Positions 18,976-31,339 of a DNA stretch of 64,000 nucleotides are shown here, in pieces. The notes beneath the pieces are model-generated. The model saw only the letters and a program-made list of their open reading frames with translations. It searched no databases and was not told the origin of the DNA. A program made the position numbers and the translations under genes. The stretch is taken from assembly GCA_002279065.1 (NCBI GenBank), contig NCKB01000002.1:310001-374000 (forward strand), given 5' to 3'. The DNA comes from Lysobacterales bacterium 15-68-25 (GTDB taxonomy: Bacteria; Pseudomonadota; Gammaproteobacteria; Xanthomonadales; Rhodanobacteraceae). Position 1 is the first letter of the stretch, and each line of letters starts with the position of its first letter.

Positions 18976-19022
18976 CGGGCGTCGGCGGGCCGTGTCCCGG
19001 CCCGTCATCGAACGCATCCATG

Positions 19023-19058
19023 CACAGGGCGGGCTTCGGGCCTGCCCTGTGTTTTTTT
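19023..19058 (+). terminator. Terminator of rpmE2
   Basis: CACAGGGC at 19023-19030 pairs with GCCCTGTG at 19044-19051, enclosing a GC-rich loop with TTCG, followed by a run of seven T. Confidence 0.85.
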
Positions 19059-19245
19059 GTGCCCGCCATTCGACCATCCGCTGACGCATGTCCGCGGGGA
19101 GGTTGTGCGATAATGGCGGGCCCGGGTGCTTCGACACCCGTCGCAGCAACGGTCATCCCCAGCCGCTGCTGTGTCCCGATTCCCTCGCCAGCCGGTGCCG
19201 CAACCGTGGCCGCCTGCGGCGGTGACATACGTGAAGGAGGTTTCC

Positions 19246-20541
19246 GTGTCCGAGTCCAAGATCGTCAAGCTGACCGACGAGTCGAACAACCGCAGCAGCG
19301 AGCTGCCCCTGGTGAGTGGCACGCTGGGGCCGTCGTGCATCGACCTCGGCACGCTTTACAAGGACACCGGCCATTTCACCTATGACCCGGGCTTCGGCAG
19401 CACGGCCGCGACCAAGAGCGCCATCACCTATATCGACGGCGACCAGGGCGTGCTGCTGTATCGCGGTTACCCGATCGAGCAGCTGGCCGAGAAGTCCAGC
19501 TTCCTCGAGGTGGCCTACCTGCTGCTCAACGGCGAGCTGCCCAAGCAGGCCGAGTTCGCCAGCTTCGAGCACCAGATCACGCATCACACGATGATGCACG
19601 AGTCGCTGAAGAACTTCTTCCAGGGCTTCCACCACAACGCGCACCCGATGGCGATGCTGGCCGCCTCGATCGCCTCGCTGTCGGCCTTCTACCACGACGA
19701 TCTGGACGTCGATAACCCGGAAGACCGCAAGCTCGCCGCGATCCGCCTGATCGCCAAGATGCCGACCATCGCCGCCGCGGCCTACCGTTATTCGATCGGC
19801 TGGCCGATGCGCTATCCGCGCAACAACCTCGAGTACGTCACGCGCTTCCTGCACATGATGTTCGAGGTGCCGAGCGAGCCGCTGCAGCTCAATCCGGTCG
19901 CCGCCAAGGCGCTGGACCTGCTGTTCATCCTGCACGCCGACCACGAGCAGAACGCCTCCACCTCGACCGTGCGCCTGGTCGGTTCGACCGGTGCCAATCC
20001 GTACGCCTCGATCGCCGCCGGCATCACCGCCCTGTGGGGCCCGGCGCACGGCGGCGCCAACGAGGCGGTGCTGAAGATGCTCGAGGAGATCGGCACGCCG
20101 GACAAGGTCGAGACCGCGGTCAAGCGCGCGAAGGACAAGAACGACAACTTCCGCCTGATGGGCTTCGGCCATCGCGTGTACAAGAACTTCGACCCGCGCG
20201 CGAAGATCATCCGCGAGATGTGCCACAAGGTGCTGGGCGAGCTGGGCGTCAACGACCCGCTGCTCGAAGTGGCGATGAAGCTGGAAGAGGCGGCGCTGAA
20301 GGACGAGTACTTCGTCGAGCGCAAGCTGTACCCGAACGTGGACTTCTACTCGGGCATCATTTACAAGGCGCTGGGCATCCCGACCGAGATGTTCACCGTG
20401 ATGTTCGCTATTGCCCGCACCGCCGGCTGGATCGCGCACTGGATCGAGCAGCACGAGACCCCGGGGTCTCGCATCGGTCGTCCGCGCCAGGTCTACACCG
20501 GCGCCGCGCCGCGCGATTTCGTGCCGGCCGACAAGCGCTGA
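19246..20541 (+). CDS. gltA: Citrate synthase
   Basis: 431 residues from GTG 19246, selected because AAGGAGG lies five bases before it; the longer reading from 19126 has no such signal. The sequence is a type II hexameric citrate synthase with catalytic histidines in GPAHGGANE and GFGHRVYK and the Asp in NVDFYSG. It condenses oxaloacetate and acetyl-CoA as the entry step of the TCA cycle. A possible -10 (GATAAT, 19109-19114) lies upstream but no good -35 was found. Confidence 0.97.
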   Translation: MSESKIVKLTDESNNRSSELPLVSGTLGPSCIDLGTLYKDTGHFTYDPGFGSTAATKSAITYIDGDQGVLLYRGYPIEQLAEKSSFLEVAYLLLNGELPKQAEFASFEHQITHHTMMHESLKNFFQGFHHNAHPMAMLAASIASLSAFYHDDLDVDNPEDRKLAAIRLIAKMPTIAAAAYRYSIGWPMRYPRNNLEYVTRFLHMMFEVPSEPLQLNPVAAKALDLLFILHADHEQNASTSTVRLVGSTGANPYASIAAGITALWGPAHGGANEAVLKMLEEIGTPDKVETAVKRAKDKNDNFRLMGFGHRVYKNFDPRAKIIREMCHKVLGELGVNDPLLEVAMKLEEAALKDEYFVERKLYPNVDFYSGIIYKALGIPTEMFTVMFAIARTAGWIAHWIEQHETPGSRIGRPRQVYTGAAPRDFVPADKR

Positions 20542-20585
20542 GCCGGCGTCGGCCCGGCGACGGTTCGGGCTGCGAGGTCTGAAAC

Positions 20586-20616
20586 GAAAACGCCCCGGGA
20601 GACCGGGGCGTTTTTT
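20586..20616. terminator. Bidirectional terminator between gltA and the 20628-21299 gene
   Basis: CGCCCCGG-GAGA-CCGGGGCG hairpin (20591-20610), preceded by AAAA and followed by TTTTTT, works on both strands for the two convergent genes. Confidence 0.92.
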
Positions 20617-20627
20617 GTCGGGGGATC

Positions 20628-21299
20628 TCAGCGAAGCGCGGCGAGCTTGCGTTCCAGCGCGTCGTCCTCGTCCTGTTCGTGCAGCAGCTGTTCCACCACG
20701 GCCAGGCCGGCGCGGCGCATCGGTCGCTCGTCGACCCGGTCCACCGGCGCCTGGCGCAGCGCGTCGACCGGCAGCACGGTTAGGTCGAACGACAGGCCGT
20801 CCGCCGAGAACAGCACCACCGGGTACTCCGCGTTGTCGTCGCGGCCGGTGCGCAGGCGTCGCGTCTGGGTCTCATAGGGGACGCCGCGCTCGTGCAGGAA
20901 GCGCAGCACCGCGTCGGGATCGTCGCTGAACAGATGCAGGCAGACCGCGGAGTGTGCATCGGCGGTGCCCTCGAGCACCGCACCGACCAGTCGCGGCTGG
21001 AAGGCGTCGAGGAAACGCATGGCTTCCGTCGCCGCCTCGCGGCATCGCCGCAGATGGCGGGGCTGGCTCTCGGCCTGGAAGATCCGCTGGTGCTCGCGCA
21101 GGGCGCGCTCGATCTCGTCGTTGCGGGGCAGGCTCTGTGCGTCGACGATGCCGAGCCGCTCGGACGCCTTGAGCTTCGCATGATGGAAGTCGCGGATGCC
21201 GTGCTCGCTCATCAGCCGGGCGGCTTCCTGGGCGACGCGCAGCCGATTGCGCTGCAGGCGGTCATGGGCGTGGATGCGGTGGTGCTCGCCTCGGGCCAT
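20628..21299 (-). CDS. Protein of unknown function, possible nucleotidyltransferase-like fold
   Basis: 223 residues with a GAGGAG ribosome site before ATG 21299. The N-terminal part is helical and basic (RNRLRVAQEAARLM, HHAKLKASERLGI). The middle contains LVGAVLEGTADAHSAV, which resembles the G-S/T-A-D/S-H nucleotidyltransferase or nucleotide-binding turn but lacks enough detail to assign it. The C-terminal half contains DLTVLPVDALRQ, a strand often seen in such folds, and an acidic tail. It is a single gene between gltA and mrcA. I do not recognise a named family. Confidence 0.7.
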   Translation of the reverse strand: MARGEHHRIHAHDRLQRNRLRVAQEAARLMSEHGIRDFHHAKLKASERLGIVDAQSLPRNDEIERALREHQRIFQAESQPRHLRRCREAATEAMRFLDAFQPRLVGAVLEGTADAHSAVCLHLFSDDPDAVLRFLHERGVPYETQTRRLRTGRDDNAEYPVVLFSADGLSFDLTVLPVDALRQAPVDRVDERPMRRAGLAVVEQLLHEQDEDDALERKLAALR

Positions 21300-21370
21300 G
21301 TCTCGCTCCTCACTCGGTGGCCGCCGCCCGGGGCCGGGCGGCGGTCGCGACAGGGATCCTACCTGCTGCG

Positions 21371-23914
21371 TCAGAAAATGTCGTAGGCGTGCTTCTTGTC
21401 CTGGTCCTGCTGCTGCTGTGCGGCCTGGCTGCGCAGCTTGTCGAGGTCCTCGACCTTGAAGACCTCAGGCATGGTGTTGGTGTCGCCCGGCGGGGCGGGC
21501 AGGCCGGTGGTGCGGTCGATGGTGATCGTGCTGATGCCGGGCGGCATCGGCAGCGAGTTCTCCGGCAGGCCCTTGAGCGCCGCGCCCATGTACTGCATCC
21601 AGATCGGCAGCGCCGCCTGGGCGCCGAACTCGGCCACGCCGTTGGCGCGCCCCAGCGAAGTGAAGTCATCGAAGCCGACCCACACCGCCGTCGACAGGTC
21701 GCCGTTGAAGCCGACGAACCAGGCGTCGCGATGGTCGTTGGTGGTGCCGGTCTTGCCGGCCAGGTCCGGGCGGTTCAGCGCGCGCGCCGCGGCACCGGTG
21801 CCGTGCAGGATCACGTCCTTCATCAGCGAGGTGATGAGGTAGTCGTTGCGGATGTCGATCACGTGCGGGGCGAGCACGGGCGCGGCCTTGGCGTTGCCGT
21901 GGGCGTCCTCGGGCAGGACCGTGTCGCCGACGTCGGCGCTGGCCGCGGCGGCGGGCGCTGAAGCCGATGCGGCCGTCGATGCCGCCGTCCCCGGGGCGGC
22001 GGGCTTTTCGGCCGGCGGTGGACCCGGCGGCTGCGGGTTGAGCAGCCGTTCCTGGCACGAGCGGCAGGCGCGCGAGGGATTGGCCAGGTACACCGGCTTG
22101 CCGTCGCGGTCGTCGATCTCCTTGATGAAATACGGCTTCACCAGGTAGCCGCCGTTGGCGAACACCGAGTAGCCGCGCGCCATGTCCATCGGCGAGACCG
22201 AGGCCGTGCCCAGCGCCATGGACAGGTTGGCGGGCAGGGCGTCCAGCGAGAAGCCGAAGCGCGTGGCGTACTCGCGGGCAAAGCTCACGCCGATGGCGTC
22301 GAGCAGGCGCACGGAGACTAGGTTCTTCGACTCCACCAGCGCCTGGCGCAGGCGGATCGGGCCGTCGAACTTGTTGTCGTCGTTGGCCGGGGTCCACAGT
22401 CCGCCCGGCTTGGACGGGTCGGGGAGGGCCAGCGGCGCGTCGTTGACGATGGAGGCCGGCGTGAAGCCGCGCTCGAAGGCGGCCGAATAGATGTAGGGCT
22501 TGAAACTGGATCCGGGCTGGCGGGCGGCCATCACCGCACGGTTGAACTTGCTGCGGGCGAAGTTGAAGCCGCCGACCAGCGCCTCGATCGCGCCATCCTC
22601 GGGGTTCACCGACGCCAGCGCACCCTGCACCTTGGGGATCTGCGCCAGCTCCCAGTCGCCCTTGTCGTTGCGTGCGAGACGAACGATGTCGCCACGCTTG
22701 AGTACGGCGTCCACCGCCTTCGGGCTCGCGCCGGTACGGGCGTCGCTGAGGTAGGGGCGGGCCCACGACACGGCGGCCAGGTCCAGCGTGGCGCTCTCAT
22801 GGGAGGACAGGTAGACCGTCGCCTGCTGCGGTGTCACCGCGGTGACCACACCGGGCAACATGCCCGATACGCTCGAGTAGCTGGCCAGCGCGTCGTCGAA
22901 CTCCTTGGTGCCGGCGTCCGCCGGCAGGTCGATGTGGGCTTCCGGGCCGCGCCAGCCGTGGCGGCGGTCGTAGGCCACCAGGCCGTCGCGCAACGCCTGC
23001 ACGGCATCGGTCTGGTGCCGGCTGTCCAGCGTGGTCTTGACCACGTAGCCGTCGGTGAGTGCGTCGTTGCCGAGGCGGTCCAGCACCTGCCGGCGCACCA
23101 TCTCGGCCAGATAGGGGGCTTCGACCTCGATCGGCTGCTCGTGCGGGTAGGCGTCGTTCGGTTCCTTGACCGCCTGCTCGTATTCCTGCTTGCTGATGTA
23201 GCGGTGCTCGAGCATCTGGCCGAGCACCCAATTGCGGCGGGCCAGAATGCGGGCGGGGCTGTTGATCGGGTTGACCGCCGACGGCAGCTGGAAGGTCGAG
23301 GCGATGGTGGCGCACTGGGCGATGGTCAGTTGGTCCAGTGTCTTGCCGTAGTAGTACTCGGCCGCCGCCGCGACGCCGTAGGCGCGGTGGCCAAGGAACA
23401 TCTTGTTGAGGTAGAGCTCCAGGATCTGGTCCTTGGTCAGCTCGTTCTCCATGCGTACCGCGATGAAGATCTCGATCAGCTTGCGCGAATAGAGCTTCTG
23501 CGGGCTCAGGAAGAAGTTGCGCGCGACCTGCTGGGTGATGGTGGAGCCACCGGAACCCTTGTCGCCACCGGAGATGATCACGTGCCATGCGGCACGGGCG
23601 ATGCCGTGCCAATCGAAGCCGGGGTGGCTGTAGAAGTCGGCGTCCTCCGCCGACAGCACCGCGTGCTTGAGACGGTCCGGCACGTGGGCGATGTCGACCG
23701 GGATGCGCCGGGTCTCGCCGAAGGTGGCGATCAGCTTGCCGTCCGCGCTCTCGACCCGCAGCGGAACCTGCATGCGGTAATCCTTGAGCTGGTCGACGTT
23801 GGGCAGGCGGGGGGCGATCAGCCAGTAGGCGACGCCGAGTGCGGCTACGCCGAGCAGCAGTCCCGAGAAGGCCAGGATCAGTGCCCAGCGGAGCAAACGC
23901 TTCAAAATTCGCAT
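21371..23914 (-). CDS. mrcA: Penicillin-binding protein 1A, bifunctional peptidoglycan synthase
   Basis: 847 residues. A single N-terminal membrane helix (10-33) is followed by a GT51 glycosyltransferase with EDADFYSHPGFD and GSTITQQVARN, an inserted OB-like domain, and a transpeptidase domain with SSFK, SKN and KTGTT motifs. A Pro/Ala-rich insert lies near 645-675 (PPAEKPAAPGTAAST). The enzyme polymerises and crosslinks cell-wall glycan. It is divergent from pilMNOPQ, an arrangement conserved in many gammaproteobacteria. Confidence 0.96.
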   Translation of the reverse strand: MRILKRLLRWALILAFSGLLLGVAALGVAYWLIAPRLPNVDQLKDYRMQVPLRVESADGKLIATFGETRRIPVDIAHVPDRLKHAVLSAEDADFYSHPGFDWHGIARAAWHVIISGGDKGSGGSTITQQVARNFFLSPQKLYSRKLIEIFIAVRMENELTKDQILELYLNKMFLGHRAYGVAAAAEYYYGKTLDQLTIAQCATIASTFQLPSAVNPINSPARILARRNWVLGQMLEHRYISKQEYEQAVKEPNDAYPHEQPIEVEAPYLAEMVRRQVLDRLGNDALTDGYVVKTTLDSRHQTDAVQALRDGLVAYDRRHGWRGPEAHIDLPADAGTKEFDDALASYSSVSGMLPGVVTAVTPQQATVYLSSHESATLDLAAVSWARPYLSDARTGASPKAVDAVLKRGDIVRLARNDKGDWELAQIPKVQGALASVNPEDGAIEALVGGFNFARSKFNRAVMAARQPGSSFKPYIYSAAFERGFTPASIVNDAPLALPDPSKPGGLWTPANDDNKFDGPIRLRQALVESKNLVSVRLLDAIGVSFAREYATRFGFSLDALPANLSMALGTASVSPMDMARGYSVFANGGYLVKPYFIKEIDDRDGKPVYLANPSRACRSCQERLLNPQPPGPPPAEKPAAPGTAASTAASASAPAAAASADVGDTVLPEDAHGNAKAAPVLAPHVIDIRNDYLITSLMKDVILHGTGAAARALNRPDLAGKTGTTNDHRDAWFVGFNGDLSTAVWVGFDDFTSLGRANGVAEFGAQAALPIWMQYMGAALKGLPENSLPMPPGISTITIDRTTGLPAPPGDTNTMPEVFKVEDLDKLRSQAAQQQQDQDKKHAYDIF

Positions 23915-24079
23915 GAGTGTGGAGGTAGCGAGACCTGAGTCAAAACGTGCCAGAGTATAGATGTTGCAGTATCCACCACAGGCACAGCCTGCTGCCGCAG
24001 GAACCTGCGCCAGACGAATTCCAATGACTCAAATGTGTGTCCCATCACGCCACTGAGTCGAGAAAGTGGTCGTATACCG

Positions 24080-24108
24080 TTGCTATTGCGTTAATTTTTG
24101 GATTTAAT
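24080..24108 (+). promoter_or_regulatory. Predicted sigma-70 promoter of pilMNOPQ
   Basis: TTGCTA (24080-24085) and TTTAAT (24103-24108) are 17 bases apart and lie 57 bases upstream of the pilM GTG, in an AT-richer part of the mrcA-pilM spacer. Confidence 0.55.
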
Positions 24109-24153
24109 GCCAGCGCGCAGCCGCCGGATTCCGGCTCGGAGCGCCAGGGGTAA

Positions 24154-25223
<1,070 letters not shown>

Positions 25224-25224
<1 letters not shown>

Positions 25225-25859
25225 TGGCACATATCAACCTCCTTCCGTGGCGCGCCGAACGCCGCAAGCAGCGCGAACGCGAGTTCTTCATGCAGCTGGG
25301 GGCCGCCTTCGTGGCGGCGCTGCTGTGCCTGATCCTGTGGGTGTGGTGGATGGACCTGCGGATCGACAACCAGAACGAACGCAACGCCTACCTGCAGACC
25401 GAGATCAAGCAGGTCGACGAGAAGATTGCCAAGATCAAGGATCTGGAGAAGGTCCGCGACCGCCTGCTGGCGCGCAAGCAGATCATCGAGCAGTTGCAGG
25501 CCAACCGCTCGCAGATGGTTCACCTGTTCGACGAGCTGGTGAAGACCATTCCGGCCAGCGCCCGGCTCACCGGCCTGAAACAGACCGGCGACTCGCTGTC
25601 GCTCGATGGCGTCGCCCAATCCAACGCCAGCGTCGCCGAGTACATGCGCAACATCGAAGCCTCGCCGTGGATGGGCCATGCGGACCTGCGCAAGACCGAG
25701 AACGTCCACAAGGACGTGCGGATGCCCTACGTGTTCGGCCTGAACGTTGCGCTCAGCCGGCCGAAGGATGACAGCCAGCCCGAGGCCGTGCCCAACGGTA
25801 AGGCGGGTGTCACGCCGGCCACGGGTGCCAAGCCGGCGAAGGGAGGGGCCAAGCCGTGA
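25224..25859 (+). CDS. pilN: Type IV pilus alignment protein PilN
   Basis: 211 residues beginning MAHINLLPWR, the conserved INLLPWR motif that docks into PilM. One membrane helix at about 25-48 is followed by a coiled coil (QTEIKQVDEKIAKIKDLEKV) and a ferredoxin-like periplasmic domain. It dimerises with PilO. The C-terminal tail is Gly/Lys/Ala/Pro-rich and longer than in Pseudomonas. It overlaps pilO by four bases. Confidence 0.95.
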
Positions 25860-26509
25860 AATTCTTCGAAGATCTGCGCAGCCTCGACCGCAACAACATC
25901 GGTGGCTGGCCCCAATCCATCAAGATCTTTTTCACCGTCCTGCTGTTCGCGTTGATCGGCTTCGTTGGCTGGTACACGTATATCAGCGACCAGCAGGACC
26001 AGTTGCAGTCGCTGGCGGCGAAGGAAGAGTCGCTGAAGCAGGAATTTGCCACCAAACAGGCCAAGGCGGTGAACCTCGAAGCGCTGCAGCAGCAGCTCGA
26101 CGAGATGCAGGACATGCTGCGCCAGCTGTTGCGCCAGCTGCCCAGCAAGACCGAGATGCCGGAGCTGCTGGTGGATATCTCGCAGACCGCGCTGTCGGCG
26201 GGCCTCGAGGTGGACTTGTTCCAGCCGGGGGCCGAAACCCCGAAGGACTTCTACGCCGAGAAGCCGATCACCCTGCGGATGAGCGGCACCTACCACCAGT
26301 TCGGCACCTTCATCAGCGGCGTGGCTTCGCTGCCGCGGGTGGTGATCCTTACCCTGCACGATGTCTCGCTGACGCCGGCCAATCCCTCGGCCAACGGCGG
26401 CGGCAAGCTGGTGCTGCAGGGTACGGTGAAGACCTACCGCTACCTGGACGACGACGAGACCGGTGATGCGAAGAAGCATGCGGCCGGCAACAGGAGGGGG
26501 CGGAAATGA
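25856..26509 (+). CDS. pilO: Type IV pilus alignment protein PilO
   Basis: 217 residues from GTG 25856, with a membrane helix at about 24-45, a coiled coil (QLQSLAAKEESLKQEF) and the PilO periplasmic fold including LPSKTEMPELLVDIS. It forms heterodimers with PilN and contacts PilP. The gene overlaps its neighbours on both sides by four bases, so the operon is strongly coupled. Confidence 0.95.
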   Translation: MKFFEDLRSLDRNNIGGWPQSIKIFFTVLLFALIGFVGWYTYISDQQDQLQSLAAKEESLKQEFATKQAKAVNLEALQQQLDEMQDMLRQLLRQLPSKTEMPELLVDISQTALSAGLEVDLFQPGAETPKDFYAEKPITLRMSGTYHQFGTFISGVASLPRVVILTLHDVSLTPANPSANGGGKLVLQGTVKTYRYLDDDETGDAKKHAAGNRRGRK

Positions 26510-27054
26510 GTCGGCCTTTCGCCATGAACCCTAGCCGTGGCCTGCGCATCGCCGCGCTGTGCGGGGCGCTGATCGCCCTGGCCGGCTGCACGCGCGGCAT
26601 GTCCGACCTGCGCGCCTGGGTCGCCAAGGAAAAGCAGAAGAAGGGCGCGCCGATCGATCCATTGCCGGTGATCCGCACCTTCGAGACCTTCGAGTACAAG
26701 GACCAGGGGCTGCGCGATCCCTTCAGCCCAAGCTCCGCTGAACTGCAGACGTCGAGCAACACGGCCTCCGCCGGTCCTCGTCCCGACGAGAACCGCCCGA
26801 AGGAGCCGCTGGAGATGTTCGCGCTCGACAGCCTGAAGATGGTGGGCACGATCGGCACGGGGGCCAACATGGAGGTCCTGATCAAGGATCCGGGTGGCGT
26901 CATCCACCGCGTGCACAAGAACGAGTACATGGGCCAGAACTACGGCCGAATCACGGCGATCAGCGACGACCACATCGATCTGGTCGAACTGATTTCCAAC
27001 GGTAATGGTGGCTGGATGGAGCGTCCGGCCAGCATCGCGCTCGGCGAGAAATAG
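26506..27054 (+). CDS. pilP: Type IV pilus lipoprotein PilP
   Basis: 182 residues. A signal peptide with lipobox ALAGC places the mature protein on a membrane. The N-terminal tail is disordered, with the PilP motif FETFEYKDQGLRDPF that binds PilNO, and the C-terminal beta domain (LKMVGTIGTG...GVIHRVHKNEYMG) that contacts PilQ. ATG 26506 and ATG 26524 are both possible starts. Confidence 0.95.
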   Translation: MSRPFAMNPSRGLRIAALCGALIALAGCTRGMSDLRAWVAKEKQKKGAPIDPLPVIRTFETFEYKDQGLRDPFSPSSAELQTSSNTASAGPRPDENRPKEPLEMFALDSLKMVGTIGTGANMEVLIKDPGGVIHRVHKNEYMGQNYGRITAISDDHIDLVELISNGNGGWMERPASIALGEK

Positions 27055-27074
27055 GAAACACAGGGGCTGATGCA

Positions 27075-29255
27075 ATGAGCAACCAAACCACACCTGTTCA
27101 GGGCCGAATCATGCGCCATGCGAGCCGCTACCTGGTGATCCTCCTGTTCGCCGCCGGATTCCTCTGGTCGCAGGCGGCACTCGCAGCCACCACGACCCTG
27201 AAGGACATCAGCTACGACATGCTGCCCGGCGGCCGCGTCGAACTGCACATCAACTTCGACCAGGGGCAGGTGCCCCAGCCGAAGATCTTCACCACCGACA
27301 CGCCACCGCGCATCGCGGTCGATTTCGCCGACACGGCCAACGCCGCGCCGCGACACATGGATGTGGGCAAGGGAGCGTTGTCGGGCATTTCGGCGGTGTC
27401 CGCCGGTGGCCGCACGCGCGTGGTGGTCGAGCTGATCCGCCCGTCGAGCTACACCACCCGGGTGGATGGCAACAGTCTGGTGCTGACGGTCAACAACGGT
27501 ACCGAGGCGCAGACCACCACTACCGCAGCGATCATCGACCCGTCCAAGCGGCTGCCGTCCGCGAGCAGCGGCCCGGCCGTGTCCAATATCGATTTCCGCC
27601 GCGGCCCCAATGGTGAGGGGCGCGTGCTGGTGAACTTCAGCGGTGCCGGTGCCAGCCCGAACATGCGTCGCGAGGGCGACAAGGTCATCGTCGACCTCGA
27701 TCACGTGAACCTGCCGCCGAGTCAGGCACAGCGCCTGGACGTGATGGACTTCGCCACGCCGGTGCAGACCATCGTGACCAAGGCTGCCGGCAACGGTGCG
27801 CGGATGGAGATCAGCACCTCGGGCAACATCGAGACATCGGCTTACCAATCCGGCGACCAGTACGTCGTCGAGATCGCCCCCAAGAAGAAGGACACCACCC
27901 CCGCCAAGCTGGCCAAGGGCCAGGAGCCGGTCTACACGGGCAGCCGCGTCACCTTCAATTTCCAGGACATTCCCGTGCGTTCGGCGCTGCAATTGCTTGC
28001 CGACATCTCCGGCCTGAACCTGGTGGCGTCGGATTCGGTGGGCGGCAGCGTCACGCTGCGTCTGGTGAACGTGCCGTGGGACCAGGCGCTGGACGTGGTC
28101 CTGCGCGCCAAGGGCCTGGACAAGCGCCGCAATGGCAACGTGATCTGGATCGCCCCGCAGCAGGAGCTGGCCAAGTACGAAGAAGACCTGGCCACGGCCC
28201 GCATCAAGGCCGAGGACAACGCGGAGCTGGTCACCGACTACATCCCGATCAGCTATGGCAAGGCGGCGGACATCGCCAAGCTGCTGACCTCCGGTGCCAA
28301 GCAGGGCACGGGCGGTGGTGGTGGCAGCAACGCCAGCCACGGCTTCCTGTCGCCGCGCGGCAGCGTCTCCTACGACGACCGCACCAACACGCTGCTGATC
28401 AACGACAACCCGGAGAAGATCAAGGAGATCCGTGCACTGGTGGCCGTGCTCGACCGTCCGGTCCAGCAGGTGCTGATCGAGTCGCGCATCGTGGTGGCGA
28501 CCGACCAGTTCACCCGCGAGCTCGGTGCGAAGTTCGGCATAAACGGGTCCCGCACCAACCCCAGCGGCCAGGTGCTGCAGTTGGGTGGTGCGCTTGGTTC
28601 CACTCAAGGCAGCAACACCACTGCGGCAACGCTGGGCTCCGGTGGTCTGAACGTCAACCTGCCGGTGTCGGGCCCGGCAGGCAGCTTCGGCCTGGCGATC
28701 CTGGGCGCCAACTACGCGCTCGACCTCGAGTTGTCCGCGGCGCAGACCGAGGGGCGTGGCGAGGTGATCTCCAGTCCCCGCGTGATCACCGCCAACCAGC
28801 AGGAGGCGGTCATCCGCCAGGGCCAGCAGATCGGCTACGTGACCTATCAGAACAGCGCCACCGGCGCGGCCGGCAGTGGTACCGCCACCGTCCAGTTCAA
28901 GGACGCCGTGCTCGAGCTCAAGGTCACGCCGACGATCACTGCCGACAACCGCGTGTACCTGAAGATCAACGTCAAGAAGGATGCGCTGGCCAAGTTCATC
29001 GACGCCCCGGGCAGCGGCCAGGTGCCGCAGATCGACACCCGCGAGCTCAACACTTCGGTGTTGGTCGACAACGGGCAGACGGTGGTGCTGGGTGGCATCT
29101 ACGAGATCACCAAGCAGAACACCGTCACCAAGGTGCCGGGCCTCGGCGACATCCCTGGCATCGGGATGCTGTTCCGCAAGACCTCGCGACAGAACGACAA
29201 GGCGGAACTCCTGATCTTCGTGACGCCGCGCATTCTCAGCGACAAGCTCCAGTAA
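27075..29255 (+). CDS. pilQ: Type IV pilus secretin PilQ
   Basis: 726 residues with a signal peptide cut after AALA. Two AMIN domains (about 40-120 and 170-250) bind peptidoglycan, followed by an STN/N0 domain (FNFQDIPVRSALQLLADISG), an N1 domain with a Gly-rich loop, and the secretin beta barrel ending in LLIFVTPRIL. It forms the outer-membrane pore for the pilus. It closes the operon and is followed by a terminator; the aroK/aroB genes that often follow elsewhere are absent. Confidence 0.96.
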   Translation: MSNQTTPVQGRIMRHASRYLVILLFAAGFLWSQAALAATTTLKDISYDMLPGGRVELHINFDQGQVPQPKIFTTDTPPRIAVDFADTANAAPRHMDVGKGALSGISAVSAGGRTRVVVELIRPSSYTTRVDGNSLVLTVNNGTEAQTTTTAAIIDPSKRLPSASSGPAVSNIDFRRGPNGEGRVLVNFSGAGASPNMRREGDKVIVDLDHVNLPPSQAQRLDVMDFATPVQTIVTKAAGNGARMEISTSGNIETSAYQSGDQYVVEIAPKKKDTTPAKLAKGQEPVYTGSRVTFNFQDIPVRSALQLLADISGLNLVASDSVGGSVTLRLVNVPWDQALDVVLRAKGLDKRRNGNVIWIAPQQELAKYEEDLATARIKAEDNAELVTDYIPISYGKAADIAKLLTSGAKQGTGGGGGSNASHGFLSPRGSVSYDDRTNTLLINDNPEKIKEIRALVAVLDRPVQQVLIESRIVVATDQFTRELGAKFGINGSRTNPSGQVLQLGGALGSTQGSNTTAATLGSGGLNVNLPVSGPAGSFGLAILGANYALDLELSAAQTEGRGEVISSPRVITANQQEAVIRQGQQIGYVTYQNSATGAAGSGTATVQFKDAVLELKVTPTITADNRVYLKINVKKDALAKFIDAPGSGQVPQIDTRELNTSVLVDNGQTVVLGGIYEITKQNTVTKVPGLGDIPGIGMLFRKTSRQNDKAELLIFVTPRILSDKLQ

Positions 29256-29278
29256 GAGTCGCTGGACGACTGGAGAAA

Positions 29279-29311
29279 GGAAGGGCGGCCACGGCCGCCC
29301 TTCTTTTTTTT
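29279..29311 (+). terminator. Terminator of pilMNOPQ
   Basis: AAGGGCGGC-CACG-GCCGCCCTT hairpin at 29281-29302 followed by C and eight T. Confidence 0.93.
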
Positions 29312-29411
29312 GGGACTCATGCCGCATGACCACCGGGCTATATCGCCGCGCTGGCTAAACTTCCATGATCGAACGCTGTCCTACGCCGCGTCTCTCCTGG
29401 AAGCCTTACGG

Positions 29412-30409
<998 letters not shown>

Positions 30410-30413
<4 letters not shown>

Positions 30414-31339
30414 GCGCCGTGCTGCAGTCACAGGAGGCCGACGGCGTCACGCGAGTGGCGCTGCCCGAGCTGTTGGCGCTGCGCGCGCGCGTGGGCAGGA
30501 TGGCCTTGCCGGCCCAGGTCAGTCGCGCCCCCCGATCAGGTCAGCAGTCCAGCCGTCTTTACGGCCGGGGCATGGACTATGCGGAGTCGCGTGTCTACCA
30601 GAGTGGCGACGACGTGCGCCGGCTCGACTGGCGGCTTACCGCACGCAGCGGCAAGCTGCATACCAAGCTGTTCCAGGAGGAGCGCGAGGGCCGTTTGCTG
30701 ATCCTGCTCGACACGCATGCGTCGATGCGATTCGGCACGCGCACGCGGTTCAAGTCGGTACAGGCGGCGCGGGCCGCCGCGTGGGCCGCGTGGGCCGCGG
30801 TGAAGGTCGCCGAGCGCGTTGGTCTGATGGGTTTCGGCACGCGCGACGAACTCTTGGCGCCACGTGCCGGCGCGCGCGGTGCGCTGGCGGTCTGCGGAGC
30901 GATCGCCGACTGGGACGGCCGCCCCGCCGACGCCGACGAGGAGCCGCTCTCCGCCGCGCTGCAGCGGGCCATGCGCACGGTGCACGGGGCCAGCCGAGTA
31001 TTGCTGGTCACCGATGGCGCCTGCTGCGACGAATCCGCGCGACGCGCGCTGGTGGAACTGTCCCGGAGAGCCCGTCTGGGCGTGCTCGCGGTGGTCGATC
31101 CGCTCGAGGTGGCACCGACGCCGGAGGGTGACTACCCGTTGGAGCACGGGGGCGTCCGCGCGCTGCTGCACGTCCACGGCGAGCGGCAGCGGAACTGGCT
31201 TCCGGGTCTGCTCGGCGCGGGACACGCGCGGCTGACCGCGCTGTGCCGGGCCACGGGCGTGGCATGCCGTACGGTGGATACGACCACCGATCCCTTCGAT
31301 GCGGTGGCGGCCCTGCTCGGCGCCCGGAGTGGGCGATGA
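30410..31339 (+). CDS. DUF58 domain protein
   Basis: 309 residues from GTG 30410, which overlaps the moxR stop (GTGA). The DUF58 signature YGRGMDYAESRVYQSGDDVRRLDWR (first part visible as GRGMDYAE) and the VWA-like strand LLILLDTHASMRFG follow; the D-T-H-A-S sequence resembles a MIDAS motif. DUF58 proteins are nearly always encoded with MoxR ATPases and Bat proteins. The function is unknown, likely in cell-envelope complex assembly. Confidence 0.88.
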
